Assembly (NCBI RefSeq): GCF_009617585.1
Contig: NZ_WIXI01000022.1
Span: forward strand, 622,001-686,000
DNA from: Endobacterium cereale
Lineage (GTDB): Bacteria; Pseudomonadota; Alphaproteobacteria; Rhizobiales; Rhizobiaceae
DNA length: 64,000 nt
Reading direction: 5' to 3'
In this document: piece by piece, positions 28,406-38,700 of the stretch
Numbering within the stretch: the first letter of the stretch is position 1
How the letters are laid out: each line of letters begins with the position of its first letter
Made by a program: the position numbers and the translations under genes
Notes under the pieces: generated by a model
Databases searched by the model: none
Told to the model about the DNA's origin: nothing
The model's input: only the letters and a program-made list of their open reading frames with translations

Positions 28406-29290
28406 ATGAGCAGCTACGTCCTGACCGTGTCCTGCCCCACCAGCCGCGGCATCGTTGCGGCGATTTCCGGCTATCTGGCGGACAAGGGCTGCAACATCGT
28501 CGATTCATCCCAGTTCGACGACCTGGATGCGAAGCGTTTTTTCATGCGCGTCAGCTTCATTTCCGAAGAAGGCGTCGATCGACAGGCCCTGCTGGATGGT
28601 TTTGCGCCGATCGCTGAAAAATTCGCGATGGAAGCCGAAATCTTTGACGCCGCCGAGCGCATGAAAGTGCTGCTGATGGTGTCGCGTTTCGGTCATTGCC
28701 TGAACGACCTGCTCTATCGCTCGAAGATCGGTGCGCTGCCGATCGATATCGTCGGCGTGGTCTCCAACCATTTCGATTACCAGAAACTGGTGGTCAACCA
28801 CGACATTCCTTTCCACCACATCAAGGTGACGAAGGAAAACAAGCCGCAGGCAGAAGCCCAGCTGCTTGAGGTCGTCGAAAACTCCGGCACCGAACTGGTG
28901 GTGCTTGCCCGCTACATGCAGGTTTTGTCCGATGCGCTGTGCAAGAAGATGTCGGGACGGATCATCAACATCCACCACTCCTTCCTGCCGAGCTTCAAGG
29001 GCGCCAATCCTTACAAGCAGGCTTACCAGCGCGGCGTGAAACTGATCGGCGCCACCGCGCATTACGTGACGGCGGATCTCGACGAAGGCCCGATCATCGA
29101 ACAGGACACGGTCCGCGTGACACATACGCAGAGCCCGGAAGATTATGTTTCGCTGGGGCGTGACGTGGAAGCGCAGGTTCTCGCCCGTGCCATCCATGCA
29201 CATATCCATCACCGCGTGTTCATCAACGGCAACCGCACGATCGTCTTCCCGCCGAGCCCGGGCAGCTATGCATCGGAGCGCATGGGCTGA
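28406..29290 (+). CDS. purU: Formyltetrahydrofolate deformylase
   Basis: Hydrolyses 10-formyl-THF to formate and THF, balancing the one-carbon pool. An N-terminal ACT domain (residues 1-85; YVLTVSCPTSRGIVAAIS) is joined to a formyltransferase-like domain with NIHHSFLPSFKGANPYKQAY and IGATAHYVTADLDEGPIIEQ, which carry the catalytic Asn/His/Asp. The 294-residue length fits PurU. ATG at 28406 is preceded by GAGGA; the longer frame begins in the promoter region. Confidence 0.95.
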   Translation: MSSYVLTVSCPTSRGIVAAISGYLADKGCNIVDSSQFDDLDAKRFFMRVSFISEEGVDRQALLDGFAPIAEKFAMEAEIFDAAERMKVLLMVSRFGHCLNDLLYRSKIGALPIDIVGVVSNHFDYQKLVVNHDIPFHHIKVTKENKPQAEAQLLEVVENSGTELVVLARYMQVLSDALCKKMSGRIINIHHSFLPSFKGANPYKQAYQRGVKLIGATAHYVTADLDEGPIIEQDTVRVTHTQSPEDYVSLGRDVEAQVLARAIHAHIHHRVFINGNRTIVFPPSPGSYASERMG

Positions 29291-29369
29291 ATAGCCACAC
29301 CCGGAATATGAGCATTTATTGGAAAGTACTCGTATTTCCCACCTGAATTCACTATGGATAGCACCTGGA

Positions 29370-29396
29370 GGCCATGCAATTACAGATTGCATGGCC
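29370..29396 (+). terminator. Stem-loop after purU
   Basis: GGCCATGCAAT (29370-29380) and ATTGCATGGCC (29386-29396) form a perfect 11-bp stem with a 5-base loop, followed by GTTTGATT. It lies 80 bp past the purU stop; the U-run is weak but the position suits termination. Confidence 0.6.
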
Positions 29397-29476
29397 GTTT
29401 GATTCCGGCGGTTAAAATTTGGTTAAGCATTGAATGGATAGGCGTTTTGTCCTGCGCACCGACGTGATACGACTGC

Positions 29477-31051
29477 GTGACCAGAGAGGGAAAACCGGTC
29501 GTGTCTGACGAATCAATGCCCGCATCGCCGCGTTTGTTACGCGCCATGCCGACGCTGCCTCTGTGGCTGACGGGCATTTTTCTGGTGGCCATCATTACGG
29601 TGACCGGCCTCATTCTGCTGGAGAACTACAAGAGCTCGCTGGCTGCCGGCGAAGCACGCGCCAGATCCTCCGCCCATGTGGTGGCCGCCCATGTGGAATG
29701 GATGATGGAGGCGAGCAATCAGGCGCTGCGTCGCGTCGATTCCGCACTTGGCGACAAACCCATCGACAGCCCGGAAAACACACTGGCCAATATCGCCGAG
29801 GCGGTGGGCGATCTGCCATCCGGCTTCGAATATTCCGTTTTCGATGCCAGCGGGCTGCAACGCTTTTCCAGCATTCCGAATGCGGCACCGCTCAATCACG
29901 GCGACCGTGGTTATTTCCAGCGCCTGCGTGATGGAGAGCCGATCGCGATCTCGCGCCTGTTCGAAGACGAGCGCACCTCCAAACCGGCCTTCATGATCGC
30001 CCGCCGCATCACCCGCAATGCGGAGTTCCGGGGCGTTGCGACGATCGCCATACCGAACGAAACAATGGACCGCTTCTGGGCATCGATGGGGCTGGGCCCA
30101 CATTCGACGGTTTCTGCCGTGCGCGACGATGGCTGGCTGGTGGCACGCCGCCCGGTTTCCGAAAAGTCGGTCGATCTGAGCACCACCGAATGGTATCCGA
30201 TGACGCGCACAGCGGATTCCGGCGTCTATCACAGTCCGGTCTCGCCGATCGACGGACGTTCGCGCATTGTCGGTTTCTGGAAAGTCACCGGCTGGCCGCT
30301 GATTTCGCTCGCCGCCATCGACCGGCAGGAAGTGCTCGACCAGTTCTGGAGCAACGTCTGGTCCGATGCGCTGTTTGCAATACCGCTGATGGTGGTGCTG
30401 GTTCTGGCATCGCTGTGGATTACCCGGCTGCTTTATCGGTATGCCGCTCGCAACGAAGAGCTTGAGCAGGCGCTCGAGCGCAACCGTTTTCTGCTGCGGG
30501 AAATCCACCACCGCGTGAAAAACAATCTTCAGGCCGTGCTGGCGCTGGTGCGGCTGCAGCCCCTGCCGCAGGAGGCGCGCAACGACATGACACGCCGCGT
30601 CGGCGCGATGATTGCCGTGCACGAACAGATCTATCAGCGCGACCAGTATGAGCGGGTGGATGTGGCGGCCTACGCCGAAAAGCTGATCCGCGACGTGGCC
30701 TCGGCCTATGATACGCCGGTGACGCTGGATCTTGACCTGCAGGCGGTAACCGTCGATCGCGAGCAGGCGCTGCCGATCGGCATGATCGTCAACGAAGTGG
30801 TGTCGAACGCATTCAAATATGCCTTTGCCGGCCGACCGTCGGGCCGATTGACCGTTTCGCTGAAAGAACAGGGTGACGAGTTCGCCCTCAGCATCCGCGA
30901 TGACGGCCCCGGCCTTGTCGACGAGGTGGAACGCCGCGTCGGCATGGGCAGCAAGCTGATCGGCAGCTTTGTCAAACAGCTGCGCGGGCGGCATACGCTT
31001 CGCAACGATAACGGTGCTGTCTTCGAAATGACCGCGCCGCAATCGCTGTGA
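29477..31051 (+). CDS. Membrane sensor histidine kinase, HisKA_2 family
   Basis: A two-helix membrane kinase (524 residues): TM1 near residues 28-50, a ~275-residue periplasmic Cache-like sensor, and TM2 around 295-317 (ALFAIPLMVVLVLASLWITRL). The cytoplasmic part has the HisKA_2 phospho-acceptor box REIHHRVKNNLQAVLALV, typical of the HWE/HisKA_2 kinases common in Rhizobiales, then an HATPase domain with N-box MIVNEVVSNAFKYAF and DDGPGL. The start is uncertain: GTG 29477, GTG 29501 or ATG 29516. No response regulator is adjacent. Confidence 0.88.
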   Translation: MTREGKPVVSDESMPASPRLLRAMPTLPLWLTGIFLVAIITVTGLILLENYKSSLAAGEARARSSAHVVAAHVEWMMEASNQALRRVDSALGDKPIDSPENTLANIAEAVGDLPSGFEYSVFDASGLQRFSSIPNAAPLNHGDRGYFQRLRDGEPIAISRLFEDERTSKPAFMIARRITRNAEFRGVATIAIPNETMDRFWASMGLGPHSTVSAVRDDGWLVARRPVSEKSVDLSTTEWYPMTRTADSGVYHSPVSPIDGRSRIVGFWKVTGWPLISLAAIDRQEVLDQFWSNVWSDALFAIPLMVVLVLASLWITRLLYRYAARNEELEQALERNRFLLREIHHRVKNNLQAVLALVRLQPLPQEARNDMTRRVGAMIAVHEQIYQRDQYERVDVAAYAEKLIRDVASAYDTPVTLDLDLQAVTVDREQALPIGMIVNEVVSNAFKYAFAGRPSGRLTVSLKEQGDEFALSIRDDGPGLVDEVERRVGMGSKLIGSFVKQLRGRHTLRNDNGAVFEMTAPQSL

Positions 31052-31067
31052 TGCGATCTCTCAGCCG

Positions 31068-31870
31068 TTAGCTTCCCTGTCCGGCAGCACTTTTTCGGGC
31101 GATGTAACCGAGACCGATTGCCGTCAGCAGTCCATTGCCGGACAGATATCCCGAAGCCTCGTTTCCGGACACGCCGCAGGCTGCGCCACCGGCGGCATAA
31201 AGATTGGGCAGCGGCTTTCCCGTGCCAGCCAGCACGGCGGCGGTTCGATCCACTGCAAGGCCGCCCTGCGTGTGAAACAGTGCGCCGGTGACTTTTACGG
31301 CCCGGTATGGCGGCTGGAGTTTTTGCGCGGGTGAAAATGCGCGGCCGAAAGCATCGCTGCCGCCTTTGGCAGCGGCCGTTTCGATTTCCGCGAAGGTTTT
31401 GGTGAGCGCGTCGGCCGGGATGCCCATCAATCTGGCGAGTTCATCGACACTATCGACGGTGAGCACCACGCCCATGGCCTCGGCCCGGCGAAAATCCTCG
31501 AACTGGCGGACGATGCCGGCGATGCGTTCGTCGAACACCGTCCAGGCAATCGCGTTTGGCTGGCGTAGAATTTCTGCAGCCTGTTCCAAATAACCGCGCG
31601 CCTCGTTGCTGAAACGCCTGCCTTCGGCATTCACCTGAAAACCGCGTTCGGTGACCGTGGCCCAGGAGATCAGGATACCGGCTCGATGCGCAACGGACCC
31701 ATGCCCCTGATGGCCGTTCAGGTGCCGGCTGGCGGCGCCGAGCGCTTCACCCCACAGAAGCGCATCCCCCTGATTGCCCGGATGACCGAAATAGAGCGCA
31801 TCCGAGAGGGAGGAAATATGCTGGCGAACCAGATCCTTGTTGCCGCCATAACCATTGCAGGCGAGGATGA
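31068..31870 (-). pseudogene. 5'-truncated FAD-dependent oxidoreductase
   Basis: Only the C-terminal ~265 residues of a fumarate reductase/tricarballylate dehydrogenase-like flavoprotein remain. From LILACNGYGGN onward the match is good: ALYFGHPGNQGDAL, then HTQGGLAVD and the FAD-clasping NLYAAGGAACGVSG. The N-terminal Rossmann motif (GxGxxG) is absent, so FAD could not be bound normally. The frame runs on a few codons upstream into sequence that belongs to the opposite-strand hydantoinase remnant, placing a deletion junction at about 31865-31885. Confidence 0.85.
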
Positions 31871-31875
31871 GATTA

Positions 31876-33455
31876 TCGCCTATGCCAATTCTGAAAACGA
31901 GATGCTGGCGCTTGAAGCCGCCCAATCCGTCTGGCCGAACGGCAATGTCGCCTGTTCCTCGCAGATCCTGCCGGAAATCCGCGAATTCGAACGTACCTCA
32001 ACGACCGCGCTCAACGCCTATCTGCAGCCGGTTGTCGGCGGTTATCTGCGCAAGCTGAGCGATGCCTTGAAAAGCGAAGCTTTTGGCGGGCGTTTCCACA
32101 TCGTGCAGTCGAATGGAGGGGTGATGTCGGCCGAAACAGCCCGACGCCTGCCGGTGCGCACCGCCTTTCAGGCCCGGCAGCGGGTGTCATTGCCGCTGCA
32201 GCCATTTCCAAGGCCGCCGGTTTCCCCAACATCATCACCGGCGATCTCGGCGGCACGTCCTTCGACGTTTCGCTGGTGGTTGAGGGCGAAACCGCGCTTG
32301 CGGCACAGACGACGATCGATTTCGGCCTCGTCATCCGCACGCCGATGATCGAGATCACCACGATCGGCGCCGGCGGCGGTTCGATCGCCCATGTCGATTG
32401 CCGGCGGCCTGTTGCAGGTCGGCCCGGAAAGTGCCGGCTCGCGCCCCGGCCCGGTGGCCTACGGTCAGGGCAATACCCGCCCGACGCTGACGGACGCCAG
32501 TATCGTTCTCGGCCGCATCAATGCCGAACGACCGATCGGCGGCAAGCTGGCGCGGCTGGATGTGGAGGCCGCGAAAAAGGCGATCGAGGAGCATGTGGCA
32601 AAACCCTGCGGCCTCGGCGTCATGGAAGCGGCCGAAGCGATCGTCAAAATCGCCGATGGGCGCATGGCCGGCGCCATTCGTCTTGTTTCCATCGAACGCG
32701 GACACGACCCGGCAAAGTTTGTCGCCGTGCCCTTCGGCGGCGGCGGCGCGCTGCATGCCGGCGCTCTCATCAAGGATGTCGGTCTGCAGGCAGCACTGGT
32801 GCCGCGCTATCCCGGCGTCACCTCGGCGCTCGGCTGCGTCATCGCCGATATCCGCCATGATCAGGTGCAAACGGTGAACCTGACGGTCGAGGCTCTCGAT
32901 ACCGACATGCTCGACCGCCGCATGGTGGAGGAAGCTGAAGCCGCCCGAACAATCGTCGAGGAAGCCGGTCTGCCGATCGACCGCATCGATCTCGTCTTCG
33001 AACTCGACATGCATTATCTCGGCCAGACCCACACAGTGGCCGTGCCTTTGCCGCTGACGATCGAACACGGCTCGACCGGTGTCACCCGCGACATCGTGCA
33101 GGCGGCGTTCGATGCCGCCTATCAGGCCTCCTTCAGCCGTCTTCTGCCGGGATTGCAGGCGAAAATCGTCAACCTGCGCACCTCCGCCATCGGCCGTCGC
33201 CCGCATTTCAGCCTCGCCGCGCTGGCACCCGAGCCAGGCACGACGGTGGAACAGGCAAAACTCGGCAACAGGCAAGTGTGGTTCGACGGCTCATGGCACG
33301 ACACGATCATCTATGCCCGTCTGGACCTGCCGGTGGGTGCTGTCATCGACGGTCCGGCCATTCTTGAACAGCCGGATGCGACCGTGCTGGTCGATCCGGA
33401 TCTTAGCGCCCGTGTCGATGAATTCGGCAATGTCATCATGGAGCGCAAGCCATGA
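31876..33455 (+). pseudogene. Hydantoinase A (HyuA/OplaH family), truncated and frameshifted
   Basis: This is the C-terminal part of an ATP-dependent hydantoinase/oxoprolinase A subunit (normally ~690 residues). The readable part starts about YANSENEM, then LPEIREFERTSTTALNAY. After LPVRTA the true frame shifts near 32165 (one base missing) to continue LSGPAAGVIAAAAISKAAG, DLGGTSFDVSLV and TIGAGGGSIAHVD. One extra T at about 32399 then restores the first frame (GGLLQVGPESAGSRPGP). The N-terminal third is lost at the same junction as the FAD gene. No HyuB follows. The stop overlaps the next gene's ATG (ATGA). Confidence 0.87.
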
Positions 33456-34066
33456 GCGGCCATCCGACCCCCGTTGAAAAGACCGGCCTGATCATGGTCG
33501 ATCTCACCAATGATTTCCTGGCCCCGAACGGCGCCTATGGCCGCGCCGGTCAGGGTGCTGCGGAGATTGCCGCCCTGCCGGAGCGGATCAAGCCGTTGGT
33601 AGACGTTTTGCGCGACAAGGGCGGCTGGATCATCTCGGCCCAGTTCACGCTGGTGCCGGCCAAGGGCGGCGAGCCGATCATTTCACCCCACCTGAAGGAA
33701 CTACGCCCCTTTCTCGGCAAGGACGATTTCGCGCCAGGCAGCTGGGGCAATGCACTGGTCGACAGCCTCGGCCCCGCCGATCTGGTGGTAGAGAAAGTCG
33801 CCTATTCCTCCTTCTACATGACCCGGCTGGAATGGGTTTTGAAGAAATGCGGCATCGAGCGCCTGATCGTCGGTGGCATCGTCACCAATGGCGGTGTGGC
33901 CTCCACCGTGCGGGATGCGCATGTGCGCGATTTCGATACGACCGTGCTGTCCGACGGCTACGCGGCCTTTTCGCCGTTCGCGCATGACACGGCGATCGAG
34001 GCGTTAAAACCGGTCGCCCGTGTCGCGACGATCGAAACGATCTGCGCCGAACTTTTCGCGCAATAA
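33452..34066 (+). CDS. Isochorismatase-fold hydrolase lacking the usual Cys
   Basis: A 204-residue protein of the isochorismatase/cysteine hydrolase fold. The Asp strand is GLIMVDLTNDFL and the Lys is in VEKVAYSSF. At the nucleophile position, normally a Cys in ...TxxCVxxT, the sequence is GGIVTNGGVASTVRDAHVR, with Gly. True isochorismatases such as PhzD also have Gly there, whereas amidases of the family need Cys. So it is probably not a carbamoyl amidase despite its hydantoin-type neighbours. ATGA overlap with the hyuA remnant. Confidence 0.8.
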   Translation: MSGHPTPVEKTGLIMVDLTNDFLAPNGAYGRAGQGAAEIAALPERIKPLVDVLRDKGGWIISAQFTLVPAKGGEPIISPHLKELRPFLGKDDFAPGSWGNALVDSLGPADLVVEKVAYSSFYMTRLEWVLKKCGIERLIVGGIVTNGGVASTVRDAHVRDFDTTVLSDGYAAFSPFAHDTAIEALKPVARVATIETICAELFAQ

Positions 34067-34097
34067 CACGCCCAGACGACGATGGGAGGAGAAGAGT

Positions 34098-34871
34098 ATG
34101 GCCAAGGTTCTGGTGATCGTCCCTTTTCCGATGGATGACGACAATCTTTCCAAACGCCGGGCGCCGCTGAATGCAGTGCGCCTCGGCGACGGCATCGATT
34201 TCGACTTCAAGCCGGTGCGCATCGCACCCGCCAACTATGTCAGCCAGCAGGATTCGGTTCTCGCGGATATCGGCATTCTGCAAGCGGGGTTACAGGCGCA
34301 AGCGGATGGCTATGATGCCGTCTGCATCGACACGATGAGCGACAGCGGCATGTCGGCCCTGCGCTCCGTTCTCGATATCCCGGTCATCGGCCCCGGCCGG
34401 CACGCCATGCTGACGGCGCTGATGCTGGGCGAAAAATTCTCCATCCTCGCCATGTGGGACCGCTGGCGGCATCTTTACACCAAGACGCTGGCGGAACTTG
34501 GCCTGAGCCACAAATGCGCCTCGCTGCGATCCGCCGGGTTGCAGTCCAACAATCAGAGCCTGCTGGCCGGCAAGGAAGAGGAATTTTTTCCGGCGCTTTA
34601 CGAGGCGGCGATGAAATGCGTGCAGGTGGATGGCGCCGATGTGATCATCCTCGGTTCGACCACGATGCATGAGGCGCATGCCTATCTGGCCGAACGCCTG
34701 CCGGTGCCGATCATCAATCCCGGCCCGCTGACCTATCGGCTGGCCGATGCCGCCATCAAGCTGAAGCTCAGCCATGGCCGCAGCTCCTATCCCGCCCCCT
34801 CGCATATCGCGACGGAAAAACTGGCCGCCATGGGCGATATCGCAGCACGCCTTGCCGGAGTTTCGAGATGA
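34098..34871 (+). CDS. Asp/Glu/hydantoin racemase family protein
   Basis: A 257-residue member of the Asp/Glu racemase superfamily. Family-like blocks: DGYDAVCIDTMSDSGMSALR, DIPVIGPGRHAMLTALMLGE and VIILGSTTMHEA. At the two positions that hold the catalytic cysteines in hydantoin and glutamate racemases I see Thr (in IDTMSDSG) and Ser (in LGSTTMH), by my own alignment. A normal two-base racemase is therefore doubtful. GGGAGGAGAAGAGT precedes the ATG at 34098. Confidence 0.75.
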   Translation: MAKVLVIVPFPMDDDNLSKRRAPLNAVRLGDGIDFDFKPVRIAPANYVSQQDSVLADIGILQAGLQAQADGYDAVCIDTMSDSGMSALRSVLDIPVIGPGRHAMLTALMLGEKFSILAMWDRWRHLYTKTLAELGLSHKCASLRSAGLQSNNQSLLAGKEEEFFPALYEAAMKCVQVDGADVIILGSTTMHEAHAYLAERLPVPIINPGPLTYRLADAAIKLKLSHGRSSYPAPSHIATEKLAAMGDIAARLAGVSR

Positions 34872-35506
34872 CTCGTATCCTTCTTCTTTCGCCCGCTGAT
34901 CTCGATCTGCCGGATGACGTCGTGACTGCGGATGTGCTGGACGCCGACACACAGGTCGAACATCGCCGCGTCATCTATCCATCCTGCCCACCGATCGGCG
35001 CACATGACTGGGCGCTGGCAGATCTCGCAATTCTGGCGGCCGGGCAGAACGCCGAGGCCGAAGGTTTTCAGGCCGTTTGCCTCGCCGATTTCGGCGATTA
35101 TGGTGCCGGCGCACTGCGTTCCGTGCTGGCCGTACCCGTTGTCACGGCCGGTCGAACCTCGATGTTGTATTCGCTGACTTTGGCCGAGCGTTTTTCCGTT
35201 CTCGCGACAGACCGCGACCTGACGCGGGCGAAAAAGCTTGTTCACGATTATGGGCTCGATGGCCGCTGCGAGGGCGTTGATCTGGCCGGAGCGGATATGG
35301 GCAACGAGGCATCGCGGGAGGTTCTTATCCTTGCCGGCAATGCGCGGCAGCTTGTGAAACAGGCGGGATCGACGGTGATTGATCCGGTTGCTGTTTGCCT
35401 GAAAATCGCGGAAAGCCTGATCGGCCTTAGCCTGACGCATAGCCGCCACGCTTATCCCGAGCCGCAGGTTCGCAAGGCCGACCTGATCAAGGCACTCTCG
35501 GCCTGA
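34868..35506 (+). CDS. Second Asp/Glu racemase family protein
   Basis: A 212-residue paralogue-like protein starting within the stop of the preceding gene (ATGA overlap), so the two are translationally coupled and may form a hetero-oligomer. It keeps the fold pattern ADFGDYGAGALRSVLAVPVV and LTLAERFSVLATDRD, but the catalytic Cys positions read Asp (LADFGDYG) and Gly/Asn (ILAGNARQ). It is shorter than typical racemases. Function unknown. Confidence 0.7.
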   Translation: MTRILLLSPADLDLPDDVVTADVLDADTQVEHRRVIYPSCPPIGAHDWALADLAILAAGQNAEAEGFQAVCLADFGDYGAGALRSVLAVPVVTAGRTSMLYSLTLAERFSVLATDRDLTRAKKLVHDYGLDGRCEGVDLAGADMGNEASREVLILAGNARQLVKQAGSTVIDPVAVCLKIAESLIGLSLTHSRHAYPEPQVRKADLIKALSA

Positions 35507-35597
35507 CCTTGCCCTCCCCTGATACCGCTTGCCCGGCAAATTGCCTCGCCTTGAAACGAAGGCGAGATGAATTTAACAAATCTCTCATAAGTTGAAA

Positions 35598-35613
35598 TTT
35601 GGCACTTGCCAAA
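35598..35613. promoter_or_regulatory. Palindrome TTTGGCA-ct-TGCCAAA
   Basis: Perfect 7-bp arms separated by two bases, ~200 bp before the cytochrome gene. The shape is typical of LacI- or similar dimer operators. Role inferred from position. Confidence 0.45.
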
Positions 35614-35639
35614 CCAAAATCAATTTAAGATACATTGTC

Positions 35640-35661
35640 ATCTATGGTTGCATCCATAGAT
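35640..35661. promoter_or_regulatory. Palindrome ATCTATGG-ttgcat-CCATAGAT
   Basis: Perfect 8-bp arms with a 6-base spacer, 26 bp downstream of the previous palindrome. It may be an operator or a leader hairpin. Role inferred. Confidence 0.45.
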
Positions 35662-35795
35662 CTACAGCTCTGAACCTGGATCAGGGCCTCTCGACGTTTC
35701 AAGCCTTTAATTGCATCGCATCGCATTGCATGGCGTCCGCTCACATGTGGGGAGAGCGGGTGCGCCCGGGCATTTCAACAAGAGGGGGAACGATC

Positions 35796-38700
35796 GTGGC
35801 TGGTCTGCCTGAAACCATGATGCCATCCGTCCTACCGCGCCATCGGAAGGCGCGCCGGTTGCACTGTCTTGTCCTTGCCGGCTTGCTTTTGCTGCCGGCA
35901 GCGGCGGCCTTCGGCGGACCGGACGATTATCCGTCGGCATCCCTGCAGCCAGGACTGACGCCCGGCTGGAATGCCCACCCGAACCAGCTCGATATCGACG
36001 CGCCCGAAGACGAGGCGCAAAGCGGTATGACCGAGGCTGGCACCCCCGTTCTCAAGCGCAATGAGAACCAGTTTCCGGCCGAAGGGCGCAATGTCCTGCT
36101 CGATCTCGACAGCCTTCCGGGCCCCGACGGCGCTCCGCAACCGTTCGATTACGACAGCAGCCCGACGGCACATAATGCCATTCGCGGCAAGAATACGTGG
36201 ATGTTCTGGGGTGAAGGCAACGAGATTTTCTGGAACTGGGTGCAGCAGCACGGTTATGGCCTGACGGACTTTCTCGTTCTGCTCGATTCACGCAAGCGCG
36301 ACAGCCGTTTTGCCCGAAGTGGCCTCATAAACCAACCCGGTCTCGAAACGCAGGGCGATCGCGAAAAACGCATTCTCGGCCTCTATATCGACCAGGCGGG
36401 AGCAAATGTGCGTTTGCCGGGCACCGGTTCTGCCGATCCGTCTCGCCCCGTCCAGCAGCTTTTCCCGGTCGGCGACAACAAGCTTTACAAGGATGTTTTG
36501 TCAAAGCTTCCGGATGACGGGCTTGATCCGGCGATCTACGGTTATCCGAGCGGCATTCTGGGCTTGCGCCTGTTCCTCAATCCGGACTTTTTCGGCGATA
36601 CGAAAGCGGCCGAGGAAGCCCGGAAATATTGGCAGGCAAAGGTTGTCGCGCCCAATGACGACGCCTATTACGAGCCCGACAAATGGGTGAGCAAGGACCC
36701 GAAACTGGTGCGGCCCTTCCGTGTCAGCATGTCCTGCGGCTTCTGCCATGTTTCGCCGCACCCGCTGTTTCCGCCCGCAAATCCGGAAAAGCCGGACTGG
36801 AAAAACCTCTCCAGCACGATCGGCGGACAATATTGGGATCCGGCCACCACATTCACCAACCTGCAGGGCAAGGACAGTTTCATCTACCAGTTCCTCGCCA
36901 GCCAGCAGCCCGGAACGATTGACACGTCGCTGGTCAGCACCGACCAGATCAACAATGCCAACACGATTACCGCGATCTTCGACCTGCCGGCCCGTCTCGC
37001 CCGTGCCGCGACCAACGCGCCGGAGGAGCAGAACGCGTCCAACCTGCTGATCCCGCAGATCGAAGATCCGACACAGGGCACCAATCCGCGCCACACGCCG
37101 CGCGTGTTGCTGGATGGCGCCGACAGTGTCGGTGTTTTCGGGGCCTTGTCACGCGTCTATCTCAATATCGGTGCCTATTCGGAAGAGTGGAAACGCCTGC
37201 ACAACACCGTCATCGGCTTTCGCCCGCAACGGCCCTTCGCGGTGGCGACCAATCTGAAAAACTCCGTCTATTGGCGTGCCACCGACAAATATCGCATCCC
37301 GTACCTCGCTGCCTTCTTCACCTATCCGAGCCCAAGCCGCGGCGAGAGCGTGACGCGCCCGATGCTGCTGGGTGATACGGCCGAAGGCAAGCCGATCATC
37401 GAGATGGAAAAGGCGGAAGCGCTGAAAGGCCGCGGCGTCTTTGTTGAGAAATGCGCTATCTGTCACTCCAGCAAGCAGCCGACCGGTTTCGACCTGCAAT
37501 TTTCTCGCGGCGACAAGGTTTCGAAAACTCTGGCAGAAGGCGCACCGCCGGCGCTCAGCCTGCCGATGGATTTCGCCGATTGGCCGGGATTTTTGAAGAC
37601 GCAGGCCTATGGCGAATATGTACGCCAGATCGCGGCGCTGGCCGGCGAGCCGGCTGCGGATGGTGATGCATTCATCAAGGGCAATTTCCTTGCCAACGAA
37701 ATCCGCATTCCGATCACCCTTGTCGGCACCAATTCCGGCCGCGCCATGGGCACCAATGCCATGCGCGGGCAGATGTGGGACAATTTTTCCTCGGAAACCT
37801 ACAAGATGCTGCCCTCGGTTGGTAACATCCATTTCTTCAACCCTTTTTCCGGCAAGCAGACAGACCATTGGGGCAATAATGACAGCTTTACCGCCCCGGC
37901 CAACGGCCCCGGTTATTATCGCCCGGCCTCGCTGATCAGCCTGTGGGCGACGGCGCCTTACCTGCACAACAACGCGCTCGGAAAATACACGCACGATCCT
38001 TCGATCAAGGGCCGCCTGGAAGCCTTCGATGACGGGATCGACAAGATCCTCTGGCCGGAAAAACGCCAGTCCAGCACTTTTCGCCTGCCCGGAGATCTGC
38101 GGAATGATCCGGCAATCACAGTTGCCAACGGCGATGCCGGTTTCATCTACCGCACCACCGTGGCCAGCTATATCGATTTTGCGCCGGGCTTCATCAAGCC
38201 GCTGCTGACAGGCGTCGTCGGGCCAACACTGGTGTCCTTTCTCACCTGCGGCCTCTGGGTGGCGCTGGCCGTCGTCTTCATCGCCTTTGCACTGTTCGGA
38301 CAAACCCGGCATGCGGGTTTCGTTTTCGCGCTGGTGGCGGTGATCACCGCGGCCCTGCTGCGCGTCAGCGGTATGGATACGATCTATCCGGCACTCTGGC
38401 TTCTGCCCATCGCTGCGACGGTGATTGCTCTGCTGTTGTGGTTTGCGCTGCCCTGGCGACTGGTCGGACGCATCGTGTTCGTGCTGCTGGCCATTGGCAG
38501 TCTTTATACCGCACACCTCGCCGGCAATTTTGTCGACGGCAAATCCGGCAATCTGCGGGTTGGCCCCGTGCCGCAGGGAACGCCGGTCAATCTGCTGATG
38601 AACATGAACCCACAGGCATCGCTGCCGGTGATGTCGAACGCCGTGTTCGGCCTGGTTCGCGGCATCCTGCGGGTGAGCAAGGACAACCTGACCGGCGACG

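Larger units (their letters stand above)
35507..35795. other. Promoter region before the cytochrome/GMC-patatin genes
   Basis: 289 bp with no supported gene; AT-rich between 35560 and 35660. It holds two perfect inverted repeats (listed separately) and a run of GCATC/GCATT pentamers at about 35713-35733. Confidence 0.5.
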
